From Bacillus massilioanorexius (GTDB lineage Bacteria; Bacillota; Bacilli; Bacillales; DSM-1321): 64,000 nt of DNA. The notes beneath the pieces are model-generated. The model made no database searches and was not told the DNA's origin. It worked only from the letters and a program-made list of their open reading frames with translations. The stretch spans positions 62,001 to 126,000 of the forward strand of contig NZ_CABKRX010000056.1 in the NCBI RefSeq assembly GCF_902374955.1, read 5' to 3'. This document shows positions 34,239 through 43,029 of this stretch, piece by piece. The translations under genes were made by a program, and so were the position numbers. Within the stretch, counting starts at the first letter, position 1; each line of letters opens with the position of its first letter.

Positions 34239-34985
34239 TTATTTTTTCAACCAATATCGGCTTCCATCTGGTTTACGATCTAAAAAGCCATATTCAATTA
34301 AGTATCTACGTAGCGTTACAAAGTCCTCAAAAATGGTTTGGAGAATGGTATTCACTTCTTTTTCACTATACATTTTATCTGCTTCAAATCGTTTGATGAT
34401 TTCACGTAGTACGATTATTTTATACTTTTGCTTCATAGAAAATTTCGTCAAACGCCCATCTTTAAAGTACTTTTTAATAACCTCTTCATTTTCTGTTTCT
34501 GTTACTCGATAGCGATCATCAATCATAGTTGCATTTTTAGGAATTTCCACAAATGCAGGTGCATGTGCATCTCGTTCCTTTAAAAGATCCATTAAGAGTA
34601 GAAATATTTTTGCTTGTCTTTCTTTCTCTTTTAGCACAAATCGATGATTGCGTATAGTTGAGGCACTACCAATACCTAATTCTTTTTGTACTTCTTGATC
34701 ACTCTTACCTTGGTAAAATAGCTTCAATAAATTATTTTGATGATCAGTTAATCCCGTTAGCTTTTTATCTAGTCCAATTAAATATTCAAAAACAGAATGA
34801 TGCTCGTGTTCTATATGCATTTCCATATATTTCGAAGCTTCAAGTAAACGATCATTCAATGGATATATCAAACCTTTTTCAACTTTTTGATTACACAATA
34901 AACAGATATATTCTTTTTCTTTTTCAATATACCCTTTTTTCAGCTCATCATGGGTAGCATTCCAAAACAGCTCCGAATTAGACAA
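34239..34985 (-). CDS. DUF2087-domain HTH transcriptional regulator
   Basis: 248 aa. A Cys-x2-Cys (CLLC) and a His cluster (HIEHEHH) sit in the first 80 residues and may bind metal. A LuxR/sigma-like helix-turn-helix follows (LTDHQNNLLKLFYQGKSDQE, GIGSASTIRNHRF), and the C-terminal 80 residues are the DUF2087 domain (FKDGRLTKFSMKQKYKIIVL ... YLIEYGFLDRKPDGSRYW). The TTG at 34985 is placed 7 nt after AAAGAGGT; the GTG at 34994 overlaps that site. It has its own promoter and a perfect inverted repeat, so self-regulation is possible. Targets are unknown. Confidence 0.75.
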   Translation of the reverse strand: MSNSELFWNATHDELKKGYIEKEKEYICLLCNQKVEKGLIYPLNDRLLEASKYMEMHIEHEHHSVFEYLIGLDKKLTGLTDHQNNLLKLFYQGKSDQEVQKELGIGSASTIRNHRFVLKEKERQAKIFLLLMDLLKERDAHAPAFVEIPKNATMIDDRYRVTETENEEVIKKYFKDGRLTKFSMKQKYKIIVLREIIKRFEADKMYSEKEVNTILQTIFEDFVTLRRYLIEYGFLDRKPDGSRYWLKK

Positions 34986-35005
34986 TACAAACACCTCTTT
35001 GTTTT

Positions 35006-35023
35006 GTTTGTTTTATTACAAAC
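35006..35023. promoter_or_regulatory. Perfect inverted repeat, candidate operator
   Basis: GTTTGT, six bases, ACAAAC. It abuts the -10 element of the DUF2087 gene on its downstream side, a typical repressor position. Confidence 0.45.
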
Positions 35024-35052
35024 ATTTTAATACTTGGTTTATAATAAGTCAA
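35024..35052 (-). promoter_or_regulatory. Promoter of the DUF2087 regulator
   Basis: TTGACT (35047-35052) and TAAAAT (35024-35029) on the minus strand are spaced by exactly 17 nt. Confidence 0.7.
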
Positions 35053-35115
35053 TTCACATCTCGTTTATAACAAATATTTAAATCCCATAATGGTGACTAT
35101 TGAATTTATTGTTTT

Positions 35116-35290
35116 CACATTTTGTTGACTATAAACAAGTGAGCGAATATAGGCTAAGTTGAATTCCGCTCTAAGATGCCAGCTTTCCGAAGATGGGAAG
35201 AACAGCTTCGATGCCGATTGCCTGTTAGATCCCACGCCTTACACTCAATCAATTTTTTGCTCATTTTGTTCACCAAACTTATGTAAAAAC
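35116..35290 (+). repeat. Dispersed intergenic repeat, copy D
   Basis: GACTATAAACAAGTGAGCGA, ATATAGGCTAAGTTGAATTC and CGC open the copy. A variable centre (CCAGCTTTCCGAAGATGGGA) is followed by TTTTTTGCTCATTTTGTTCA and CCAAACTTATGT. It occupies the gap between the DUF2087 gene and the MATE transporter. Confidence 0.65.
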
Positions 35291-35329
35291 TACAACTTTT
35301 TAGAAAAGCAGTTAATAAATTTCAGTAAA

Positions 35330-35364
35330 AAAGACGATAGCAGCTTTAAATTGCTATCGTCTTT
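35330..35364 (-). terminator. Terminator after the MATE transporter
   Basis: AAAGACGATAGCA and TGCTATCGTCTTT, a perfect 13-bp stem with an 8-9 nt loop. On the minus strand it is followed by TTTACTGAAAT, a poor T-run. Confidence 0.75.
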
Positions 35365-35388
35365 GTTTCACATGAAACTATTACATTT

Positions 35389-36744
35389 TTATAAGAGTAC
35401 TTCTTTTGTTTCCCGTTGAGGAACTGGATTCTTCTTTCGATTCCATATATATAAACATAAGGACGTAATTCCTTCTGATATCGGTAAAGCTAACCATATT
35501 CCAACTGCTCCAAATAAACTAGGTAAAATCCAAAGCAATGGAAGAAGTAAAATGATACTTCGAGCTAACACCAGAATAACAGCTAGACGAATTTTTCGCG
35601 TTGCTTGGAAGTATTCTATATACACTAAATTGTAGCCTAAAAATAAATAACTAATAAAAAATATCCCTATTCCTTGTACTGTAAATCGATAAACTTCTTT
35701 TGACTCTACTCCAAACATAGAAACAAATATATGTCCGAAAAACAAGCCAAATAAAAATGTAAGAAGTCCTATTATCAAGCTAGTCTTTACAGCTAGTCGT
35801 AAGAACTTTCTTAGTCTCTCAAATAAGCGCGCTCCATGATGAAAGCTTGCAATCGGCTGTAATGCTGCCCCTACGCCTAAAAACAATAAGATAAACATGA
35901 CATGAATATAATTCACTACCGCAAATGATGTAACTCCTATTTCACCAATAAAATGCATAAATGAAATATTATAACCCATCGTTAAAATCGCTGCAGAGCT
36001 TTCTACCACAAAACTAGGAAAACCAATATTTAAAATTTGATGAATGATGTTTTTTTCAAATTTTAATTTTACAAATTTCAATACGCTTTTTTTACGGAAA
36101 AAGTGTGTCAGTAATACGATGAAACCAATGGCTGCTGATAGAACTGTAGCATATGCCGCACCTTTTACTCCCATCCCCATTTGGAAAATAAAGATATAGT
36201 TAAAAATAATATTCAAGATTGATGTAATAATTAAACCAATCATAGCTAATCTTGGATTTCCATCATTTCGAACAAATATACTGAAAATATTCTCTAAAAC
36301 AAATACAACTCCGTACAGTAAGATTACATGTAAATAATCTAATACGTAAGGAAGAATATGATCATTCGCTCCAAAGAAATACGCTAATTCAGTTTCTTTC
36401 CATAAACTTAAAACCGCTAAAACTTGAACGATAACTATCGCTAATACAAAAGACTGTGTAAAGATAGCTCTTGCTTTTTGAAATTGATTTTCTCCTAATG
36501 ATATAGAATAAAGAGTGGCGCCTCCCATTCCTATCCATAAAGAAATCGATAAAAATACTGAAAAAATCGGAACAGCAATATTTACACCTGCTAATGCTTC
36601 TTCTCCAACACCGTGACTTACAAAGATTCCATCCACTAATATATTTACTGACATGAGTAACATACCTAGAACAGAAGGTATTAAATAAGATATAAACAAT
36701 TTTTTAACAGGGGTTTCTCGAAGTTCTATAGTTGATTCTGTCAT
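35389..36744 (-). CDS. MATE-family multidrug efflux transporter
   Basis: 451 aa with twelve hydrophobic helices in two homologous halves. It starts with the typical SYLIPSVLGMLLMSVNILVD and GIFVSHGVGEEALAGVN segments of the DinF/NorM superfamily, which exchange drugs or metabolites for Na+ or H+. It is downstream of, and co-directional with, a broken MerR-type regulator (36872-37697) that presumably once controlled it. GGAGG lies before the ATG at 36744. The substrate is unknown. Confidence 0.85.
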   Translation of the reverse strand: MTESTIELRETPVKKLFISYLIPSVLGMLLMSVNILVDGIFVSHGVGEEALAGVNIAVPIFSVFLSISLWIGMGGATLYSISLGENQFQKARAIFTQSFVLAIVIVQVLAVLSLWKETELAYFFGANDHILPYVLDYLHVILLYGVVFVLENIFSIFVRNDGNPRLAMIGLIITSILNIIFNYIFIFQMGMGVKGAAYATVLSAAIGFIVLLTHFFRKKSVLKFVKLKFEKNIIHQILNIGFPSFVVESSAAILTMGYNISFMHFIGEIGVTSFAVVNYIHVMFILLFLGVGAALQPIASFHHGARLFERLRKFLRLAVKTSLIIGLLTFLFGLFFGHIFVSMFGVESKEVYRFTVQGIGIFFISYLFLGYNLVYIEYFQATRKIRLAVILVLARSIILLLPLLWILPSLFGAVGIWLALPISEGITSLCLYIWNRKKNPVPQRETKEVLL

Positions 36745-36871
36745 TGTATAACCTCCTAATGTAACGCTACTTAGTGTAAACCTTAAAGCTACTTTAAGGT
36801 CAAGAGGTTAACATAGAATTTTTTCGTAATCACGAATCATGATAGAAGAAGTCGTCTTTTAAGGCTCACAA

Positions 36872-37697
36872 CTACCTAATTTTTCTAACAGGTATTTGAT
36901 ATTCTATTACTAATTCTTCTTCTTGTAACGTAATTGAATAATCAATAATGCCAATCTCAATGGCGTCACCAATAATTTCATATCCATCACGAGAAATGTT
37001 TGCTAAAAACCTGTCATATGTATGGCTATTCTTTTCATAATCACCAATATGATATGTACATGCAATATCCTTCATTGATATAAGAACTACTCTCAGGTAC
37101 GAAATCGATGCCATCAAGAGGAATGAACAGGCCGCTATAATCTAGATAATCTCCCTTCAATAGTCCTTCTTTTGAAACAAACATCCCAATCTTATTCAAA
37201 ACGAATATAGGAGCTATTTTATGAAGTTTTTTTTCTAAATCATTTAGATACATAAAGAAAACATCATCCGATATATAGCTTTGAATTTCTCTACCATAGA
37301 TTAACCGTTTAGGTAACTTTTTATATGTTACGATCCCTGGTTCACGATTAGTACCATCTTTTATTAAATCGATTTTCCTTTGAGTCATAAGCATCATAAG
37401 ATCAATTTCTTTTTGTCTTTCAAGCAATTTTTGCATTTGCTTCTCCAGTAAAGCTAATGCAATATCTGGTGTTCGATGTTCCACATAATCTTTAATTTCG
37501 TTTAAGGAGATATCTAGATGCCTAAGAAATTTAATTGTATCCATCATTGGAAATTGATCAATCGTATAATATCGATATTGCGTATGAGGATCTACCTTTT
37601 TGGGTTGAAAAATTCCCTTTTGATCATAATATCGCAATGTTGATTCTGAAATATCATGTAATTTAGCAAACTCCCCTATTGTAAAATGTTGCTTCAC
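36872..37697 (-). pseudogene. MerR/BltR-type regulator broken by a frameshift
   Basis: The first frame (37041-37697) has the MerR winged helix (TIGEFAKLHDISESTLRYYD, IFQPKKVDPHTQYRYY) and a dimerisation helix, then a ligand-binding domain that stops after YCMYISYW. A second frame (36872 to about 37095) continues the same domain with SMKDIACTYHIGDYEKNSHT, the GyrI/BmrR-type strand, to a proper end EYQIPVRKIR. The two join around 37075-37095 by a single-base loss or equivalent. The DNA-binding half may still be made. It lies directly upstream of the MATE pump and probably was its drug-responsive activator. Confidence 0.8.
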
Positions 37698-37734
37698 TCT
37701 TTCACCTCAAATAATAACGTTATTTCTTTTATAT

Positions 37735-37912
37735 TGACTGTTTCTGCAAACTTTATCGCCTATGAACAGTAAATTTACATATAGGCCAAATTTTGCTCCA
37801 GGTTACTCACTTTCGGCAAGGCCACTCCCATAGAAGTCTCGTACCGCACGCTCCAATCAATAGAGTTCTTTATCCACTGGTTTTATTACTGAACGTATTG
37901 GAACAACAATCT
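37735..37912 (+). repeat. Dispersed intergenic repeat, copy E
   Basis: GCCTATGAACAGTAAATTTA then TATAGGCCAAATTTTGCTCC form the left end. TTACTCACTTTCGGCAAGGC, AGAAGTCTCGTACCGCACGC and TCCACTGGTTTTATTACTGA form the right. It fills most of the 37698-38042 gap. Confidence 0.6.
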
Positions 37913-38042
37913 TTTTAGAAAACTGCTTTTTTTATTTAATCATACTTACGCGCCAAATGCTTAAAACATTGTTGTATGACTTGTTATGTATATACCACTT
38001 AGAAAGTTTCAAGGCTACTTGTGCTTATATTTTATCGTAAAA

Positions 38043-38074
38043 AAAAACACATGAAGGCAGTCCTTCATGTGTTT
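38043..38074 (-). terminator. Terminator after rpsR
   Basis: AAAACACATGAAGG and CCTTCATGTGTTTT, a perfect 14-bp stem with a 4-nt loop and a T-run of nine on the minus strand. Confidence 0.95.
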
Positions 38075-38084
38075 TGATTCGTTA

Positions 38085-38327
38085 TTATTCACCAGATACG
38101 TATGGTAGTAATGCCATAGTACGTGCGCGTTTGATAGCAACTGTTAATTTACGTTGATATTTAGCACTTGTACCAGTTACACGACGAGGTAAAATTTTAC
38201 CACGCTCAGAAATGAATTTTTTAAGTAAATCTACATCTTTATAATCGATGTGAGTGATACCGTTTGAAGTAAAGTAACAAACTTTACGACGTTTAGCACG
38301 GCCACCTCTGCGTCCACCCATTGCCAT
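38085..38327 (-). CDS. rpsR: 30S ribosomal protein S18
   Basis: 80 aa, basic, binds 16S rRNA next to S6 on the platform. It begins MAMGGRRGGRAKRRKVCYFT and has KILPRRVTGTSAKYQRKLTV and IKRARTMALLPYV, the S18 signature. It is the last gene of rpsF-ssb-rpsR, with AAGGAGG before the ATG. Confidence 0.98.
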   Translation of the reverse strand: MAMGGRRGGRAKRRKVCYFTSNGITHIDYKDVDLLKKFISERGKILPRRVTGTSAKYQRKLTVAIKRARTMALLPYVSGE

Positions 38328-38357
38328 TGGTTTTTCCCTCCTTAATTATTTATATTT

Positions 38358-38876
38358 TTAAAATGGCAGATCATCATCAGAAATGTCAATCGTTTGACCA
38401 CCATTTGCAAATGGATCATCATCTACACGAGTGTAGTTGCCACTACGTTGGTTTTGATTCTGATTTCGATTTTGACCTTGACCATAAGAAGAATAATCAT
38501 CTCTTGGACCTGGTGCAGCACCGAACGAACCGCCTTCGTTTCTGCCACCGTTAGCGCTTCTAGGTTCAAGGAATTGAACACTTTCAGCCACTATTTCAGT
38601 TACATACACTCGCTTACCATCTTGTCCTTCATAGTTGCGTGTTTGAATACGGCCATCAACACCAGCAAGACTACCTTTTTTTAGGAAGTTTGCTACGTTT
38701 TCTGCCGGTTTACGCCAAACTACACAGTTAATAAAATCTGCTTCACGATCGCCTTGCTGATTCGAAAAATTTCGATTCACTGCAAGAGTGAAGGTTGCCA
38801 CAGGTACTCCATTAGGTGTGTAGCGCAAATCTGGATCTTTTGTTAAGCGTCCTACTAGGACAACACGGTTCATCAT
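38358..38876 (-). CDS. ssb: Single-stranded DNA-binding protein SsbA
   Basis: 172 aa. The OB fold runs to about residue 110 (NRVVLVGRLTKDPDLRYTPN ... ESVQFLEP). A Gly/Asn/Gln-rich linker (QGQNRNQNQNQRSG) follows, ending in the acidic tip DISDDDLPF, which recruits partner proteins. The first ATG of the pair at 38876/38873 is 9 nt from TAGGAG. A TTG upstream is not needed. It lies between rpsF and rpsR, as usual. Confidence 0.97.
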   Translation of the reverse strand: MMNRVVLVGRLTKDPDLRYTPNGVPVATFTLAVNRNFSNQQGDREADFINCVVWRKPAENVANFLKKGSLAGVDGRIQTRNYEGQDGKRVYVTEIVAESVQFLEPRSANGGRNEGGSFGAAPGPRDDYSSYGQGQNRNQNQNQRSGNYTRVDDDPFANGGQTIDISDDDLPF

Positions 38877-38939
38877 CAGAATCAACTCCTACCATTCAAA
38901 ATATTTCGTTGATATTTTGAATCGATATTAAAATCTATA

Positions 38940-39227
38940 TTATGCTTCTTCTTTAGTTACCATATGACGAATGATGTCTTCGCTAATTTTAGCAAGACGA
39001 TCAAATTCTTGAACTGCCGCTGCTTCTGCTTGTACTTTTACAAGAGTGTAGAAACCATCACGGAAGTCATTGATTTCGTAAGCTAGACGACGCTTACCCC
39101 AATCTTTTGTTTCTGTAATTTCCGCACCATTATCAGTTAGAACTGTGTTGAAACGTTCAACTAAAGCTTTTTTAGCTTCATCTTCGATATTTGGACGGAT
39201 GATGTACATAATTTCGTATTTTCTCAT
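38940..39227 (-). CDS. rpsF: 30S ribosomal protein S6
   Basis: 95 aa, forms a heterodimer with S18. It starts MRKYEIMYIIRPNIEDEAKK and has WGKRRLAYEINDFRDGFYTL, as expected. I chose the ATG at 39227 behind AAGGAGGTGA; a longer frame includes the leader hairpin. First gene of the operon, likely self-controlled by S6:S18 through its leader. Confidence 0.98.
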   Translation of the reverse strand: MRKYEIMYIIRPNIEDEAKKALVERFNTVLTDNGAEITETKDWGKRRLAYEINDFRDGFYTLVKVQAEAAAVQEFDRLAKISEDIIRHMVTKEEA

Positions 39228-39236
39228 CACTGTCAC

Positions 39237-39273
39237 CTCCTTTTGGACTAACGGCCCATATATGGGCAAGGAG
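39237..39273 (-). promoter_or_regulatory. S6:S18-binding leader of rpsF
   Basis: On the minus strand CTCCTT pairs with AAGGAG, the ribosome binding site itself. Inside are a perfect hairpin (GCCCATA/TATGGGC) and CCGTTAG, resembling the conserved CCG bulge of the S6:S18 motif. The S6:S18 complex would hold the site closed and repress its own operon. Confidence 0.6.
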
Positions 39274-39302
39274 CAATTTAAATTAATTACTCACGAATAT
39301 GA

Positions 39303-39331
39303 ATTATATCATATGTTTTTAACTAATGCAA
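39303..39331 (-). promoter_or_regulatory. Promoter of rpsF-ssb-rpsR
   Basis: TTGCAT (39326-39331) and TATAAT (39303-39308) on the minus strand are 17 nt apart, with TGA before the -10 making it an extended -10 element. Confidence 0.75.
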
Positions 39332-39443
39332 TGCGCTGCATTATTTGTTTTGATAACACCATGTACCTACTTTGTGTAACCTATCAATCATCAAGAAACA
39401 AGCAAACTTCTTTCCAAGAAAAAAAGCCGTCCAGTTAAACAAC

Positions 39444-39475
39444 AAAGCCTAACTCGCATATTAGAGTTAGGCTTT
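39444..39475 (-). terminator. Terminator after ychF
   Basis: AAAGCCTAACTC and GAGTTAGGCTTT form a perfect 12-bp stem. The T-run after the minus-strand stem is short. Confidence 0.8.
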
Positions 39476-39509
39476 CTCTGGTATTTCAATATCAAGGTGT
39501 TACCTATCT

Positions 39510-40610
39510 TTACACATTAAAACGGAAGTGAATAACATCTCCATCTTTAACAATATAGTCCTTACCTTCCAAACGAACTTTCCCAGCTTCACGAGCTGCT
39601 GCCATATTTCCACCTGCAAGTAAGTCTTCATACGATACTGTTTCAGCACGGATAAATCCTCTTTCAAAATCAGAGTGAATAATTCCAGCACATTGAGGAG
39701 CCTTCATTCCTTGGATAAATGTCCAAGCACGTACTTCCTGTACACCTGCAGTAAAATACGTCGCTAAACCTAATAAGTGGTATGCTGCACGAATTAATTG
39801 GTCTAAACCAGATTCTGCGATTCCGAGCTCAGATAAGAACATTTCTTTTTCTTCACCTTCAAGTTCAGCAATTTCAGATTCGATTTTCGCACATACAACA
39901 ATTACTTCAGCATTATCTTTTTCTGCAAATTCACGTACTTTTTGAACATGAGGATTTCCTGAAGGATCAGCCACATCATCTTCACTAACGTTAGCTACGT
40001 ATAAAACAGGTTTTATCGTTAATAAGTGCATCATTTTGACTACACGCATCTCTTCTTCAGTAAATTCCACTGTACGAGCTGGCTGTTCATTTTCAAAAGC
40101 TTCTTTTAAACGAACTAAAATATCATGCTCAAACATTGCTTCTTTATCTTTTTGTTTAGCCATTTTAGCTACACGTGCGATTCTTTTATCAACAGATTCT
40201 AAGTCAGCTAAAATAAGCTCTAAGTTAATAACTTCAATATCTTCAATCGGATCTACTTTACCAGCAACATGTGTGATATTTTCGTCCTCAAAACAACGTA
40301 CTACTTGGCAAATTGCGTCCACTTGACGAATATGTGATAAGAATTTATTTCCTAAGCCTTCACCCTTACTTGCTCCTTTAACAATTCCAGCGATATCTGT
40401 AAATTCAAATGTAGTTGGAACAGTTTTCTTTGGTTGAACAAGCTCAGTTAATTTTTGTAAACGTGCATCAGGAACTTCTACAATACCCACGTTCGGGTCA
40501 ATTGTACAGAATGGATAGTTGGCAGATTCCGCACCCGCTTGTGTAATTGCATTAAATAATGTCGATTTTCCTACGTTTGGTAAACCTACGATTCCAGCTG
40601 TTAAAGCCAT
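39510..40610 (-). CDS. ychF: Ribosome-associated ATPase YchF/EngD (OLA1 family)
   Basis: 366 aa. Obg-class P-loop protein: Walker A GLPNVGKSTLF, switch region FTDIAGIVKGASKG, the NVSEDD in place of NKxD (explaining ATP preference), and a C-terminal TGS domain (AWTFIQGMKAPQCAGIIHSD ... DYIVKDGDVIHFRFNV). Probably acts on ribosomes under stress. I chose the ATG at 40610, giving the conserved MALTAGIVGLPN start; a GTG at 40622 overlaps the ribosome binding site. Confidence 0.96.
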   Translation of the reverse strand: MALTAGIVGLPNVGKSTLFNAITQAGAESANYPFCTIDPNVGIVEVPDARLQKLTELVQPKKTVPTTFEFTDIAGIVKGASKGEGLGNKFLSHIRQVDAICQVVRCFEDENITHVAGKVDPIEDIEVINLELILADLESVDKRIARVAKMAKQKDKEAMFEHDILVRLKEAFENEQPARTVEFTEEEMRVVKMMHLLTIKPVLYVANVSEDDVADPSGNPHVQKVREFAEKDNAEVIVVCAKIESEIAELEGEEKEMFLSELGIAESGLDQLIRAAYHLLGLATYFTAGVQEVRAWTFIQGMKAPQCAGIIHSDFERGFIRAETVSYEDLLAGGNMAAAREAGKVRLEGKDYIVKDGDVIHFRFNV

Positions 40611-41020
40611 AAATACATTCACTCCTCTATAAATTGAGCTACTACAAACGAAAAATCCTCAAAAATTCTTCAAAAGCCGTAGCAAATATTTCATTAATAT
40701 CTATCTTGATAATTCATACTTCTTATAAAAAACAATATCATTGCTCTAAAGGTGTTTTTCATAAAAATTAAATACAAAAAATCCACCATAAATCTCTACC
40801 AATTATAGAGATTACCACAAAAAAAGACAAGTATAGATACTGAGAAAGACCACTAACCATTCTTCATAAGAAAAAACAAGCTACACTGAAAAAGACTATT
40901 CTAATAATCAGGCTCCCATAAAGAAATAAGGTTGTAATAAGTGCAAAACGCTCGCTATTTCCTTCCACGTACTACATATGAATAAAAATTCACGACTACA
41001 TTATACCGTTCGGTAAAAAA
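40611..41020. other. Gap between ychF and the DUF951 gene
   Basis: AT-rich sequence. I see no gene, strong palindrome or repeat other than a small ACCG-TT-CGGT hairpin at 41006 and the terminator that follows. Confidence 0.4.
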
Positions 41021-41022
41021 AA

Positions 41023-41048
41023 GAAGCATGATTTACTCCTCATGCTTC
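41023..41048 (-). terminator. Terminator overlapping the DUF951 stop codon
   Basis: GAAGCATGA and TCATGCTTC form a 9-bp stem with the stop codon in the loop. On the minus strand it is followed by TTTTTTTT. Confidence 0.75.
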
Positions 41049-41230
41049 ACCAAAATTTTCTTCAACTTACGCGTAAAATCCTTACGTGGAATTAACACAC
41101 TATGTCCGCAGCCTTCACATTTTATACGAATATCCATACCTAAACGAATGATTTTCCATTTATTTGCTCCACATGGATGAGGTTTTTTCATTTCAACAAT
41201 ATCATTTAAATTATATTGTTTGTCTTCCAT
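41033..41230 (-). CDS. DUF951 small protein (YyzM-like)
   Basis: 65 aa. The motif KKPHPCGANKW with KCEGCGHSVLIPR gives a C...C-x2-C arrangement that could bind zinc. It precedes the MscS gene's stop by 11 nt and is probably co-transcribed with it. GGGGGA precedes the ATG. Conserved in Bacillaceae at this locus; role unknown. Confidence 0.88.
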   Translation of the reverse strand: MEDKQYNLNDIVEMKKPHPCGANKWKIIRLGMDIRIKCEGCGHSVLIPRKDFTRKLKKILVKHEE

Positions 41231-41241
41231 TCAAATTCCCC

Positions 41242-42135
41242 CTACAATTGCTTAGCAGTTTGGCCGTTATGATCCTTCTCTTGTCGATTATACATGACCA
41301 TACGTGGAAATGGAATTTCAATACCATTAGCATCTAATGTTTCTTTTAATTCCCTACGAAGCTGTCTAGCAATATAAAAATGTCGCATTGGAAGAGTTTC
41401 CGCCGTAATACGAAGTACAACTTCTGATGGACCAAAGCTTTGAACTCCTAATAATTCTGGGGCCTTTACTAAATCTTCATATCTGTCTGGCATACTTTCA
41501 AGTAAGTGATTGATTACTCGTTCTGCCTGGTCAACATCACCTTCATAAGCAATGCCTATATCAACTATCGCTACACTATTATGAATGGAAAAATTAGTAA
41601 CTTCTAAAATGTTCCCATTTGGAATAACATTCAGCTCGCCTGATATTCCTTTAATTTTTGAAGTACGAAGGCCAATCTCTTCAACGGTACCTTCTACTGT
41701 TCCAATTCGCACATAATCCCCAACAGCAAATTGATCTTCAAAAATAATAAAAAATCCTGTAATAATATCCTTCACAAGACTTTGCGCTCCAAAACCGACT
41801 GCTAGACCCAGAACCCCAGCCCCAGCGATTAGTCCTTTAACAGGAATACCTAATGAATCTAAGATCGTCATTAGCGCAATAAAGTATATACAATAGGACA
41901 ATACACTTTTTAACAGCCTAGCCATTGTTATTTCTCTTCGTTCCGAAGTTCGTAAAGGGCTTTTATCTCTTAATACAAATATATTCGTAATAATTTTCTT
42001 CCCTATTTTAACAACGATTCCAGCAATAATTAAAATCAGCATAATCTTAATGGAAACATCCATTATGTTTAACCATAGCTCTTCATCCGTAAATTTACTA
42101 ATAAATCTATCGACAACTTTACTTGAGAAATCCAA
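41242..42135 (-). CDS. mscS: Small-conductance mechanosensitive channel, MscS family
   Basis: 297 aa, three N-terminal membrane helices. The pore helix contains GAGVLGLAVGFGAQSLVKDI (Gly/Ala-rich TM3), followed by the MscS beta domain (FEDQFAVGDYVRIG, TVEGTVEEIGLRTSKIK, VIPNGNI) and a C-terminal alpha/beta cage. Releases solutes under hypo-osmotic shock. The start is a TTG at 42135 behind GAAGGTGA. Co-directional with the DUF951 gene. Confidence 0.9.
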   Translation of the reverse strand: MDFSSKVVDRFISKFTDEELWLNIMDVSIKIMLILIIAGIVVKIGKKIITNIFVLRDKSPLRTSERREITMARLLKSVLSYCIYFIALMTILDSLGIPVKGLIAGAGVLGLAVGFGAQSLVKDIITGFFIIFEDQFAVGDYVRIGTVEGTVEEIGLRTSKIKGISGELNVIPNGNILEVTNFSIHNSVAIVDIGIAYEGDVDQAERVINHLLESMPDRYEDLVKAPELLGVQSFGPSEVVLRITAETLPMRHFYIARQLRRELKETLDANGIEIPFPRMVMYNRQEKDHNGQTAKQL

Positions 42136-42343
42136 CTTTTTTCACCTTCTCCTATGATTACTACTTATATCATTTTCTTTACTATGACGCTTAGGTATTG
42201 ACATTCTCAATATTTTAACAGATATATATGCGAAAAAACTAGAAATTTGACATAAAAACCTTTGCCATTTTTTTCGAAGTACGTATACATTTTACTTTAT
42301 GTCCGTATACTGTTACTACCAGAATTAAAGGAGTGGAAGTATT

Positions 42344-42970
42344 ATGAGCGTTAAACGTAGGCTTTTTGAAACCAGTAGTCAATCTAATCGTATTTTAATT
42401 GAAGAAACGAACGCAAAAGAGCAAATTTCCAATAATCTATTAACATACCTTCCTACTAATAATCAAAATCCTATTGTTATTGTATGTATTGGTACAGATC
42501 GCTCAACAGGAGATTCACTTGGACCATTAGTTGGAACCTTCCTTTCTGAAAAAACAAAGCTTCCTTTCCATATATACGGTACCCTAGAAGATCCTATTCA
42601 TGCAGTCAATTTAAAAGAGAAGCTCCTTGAAATAAAATCAAATCATCCAAATGCATTTATTATTGCTGTCGATGCTTGTTTAGGTAGAATGAAAAATGTT
42701 GGTAGTATTCAAGTTTGTAATGGACCTGTCAAACCAGGAGCTGGCGTAAATAAAGACTTGCCTGAAGTTGGTAACATACATATAAATGGGATTGTAAATG
42801 TCAGTGGGTTTATGGAGTTTTTTGTCTTACAAAATACCAGATTATCTCTTGTTTTAAATATGGCAAGAACGATAGCTGATGGTATTTATTTTGCCGGACA
42901 GCGTGTTACCACTCAACATTATTCTTCTCAAATAAAATGGCCGTTACATTCAGAAAAAGCTAGTCAATAA
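42344..42970 (+). CDS. yyaC: Spore protease YyaC-like protein (DUF1256)
   Basis: 208 aa. It has IVIVCIGTDRSTGDSLGPLVG and DACLGRMKNVGSI, typical of the GPR/HybD-related fold of YyaC, a sporulation protein encoded at this site in B. subtilis. AAAGGAG precedes the ATG. The orientation is opposite to the flanking genes. Upstream GTATA-type repeats near 42284 and 42304 might belong to a sporulation sigma promoter, but I cannot assign it. Confidence 0.88.
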   Translation: MSVKRRLFETSSQSNRILIEETNAKEQISNNLLTYLPTNNQNPIVIVCIGTDRSTGDSLGPLVGTFLSEKTKLPFHIYGTLEDPIHAVNLKEKLLEIKSNHPNAFIIAVDACLGRMKNVGSIQVCNGPVKPGAGVNKDLPEVGNIHINGIVNVSGFMEFFVLQNTRLSLVLNMARTIADGIYFAGQRVTTQHYSSQIKWPLHSEKASQ

Positions 42971-43029
42971 AAAGGATGACTTAAACTTTTTTAAGCTGTT
43001 TTAAAGATTGATGTTTTAACATAAGGTCG

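Noticed and set aside
35364..35379. TGTTTCACATGAAACT as a fifth parS site
   Set aside because: The invariant CACGTG core is CACATG, so ParB binding is doubtful; listed only as a near-match.
35159..35419. 86-codon plus-strand frame
   Set aside because: Lies in repeat copy D and the terminator, antisense to the end of the MATE gene.
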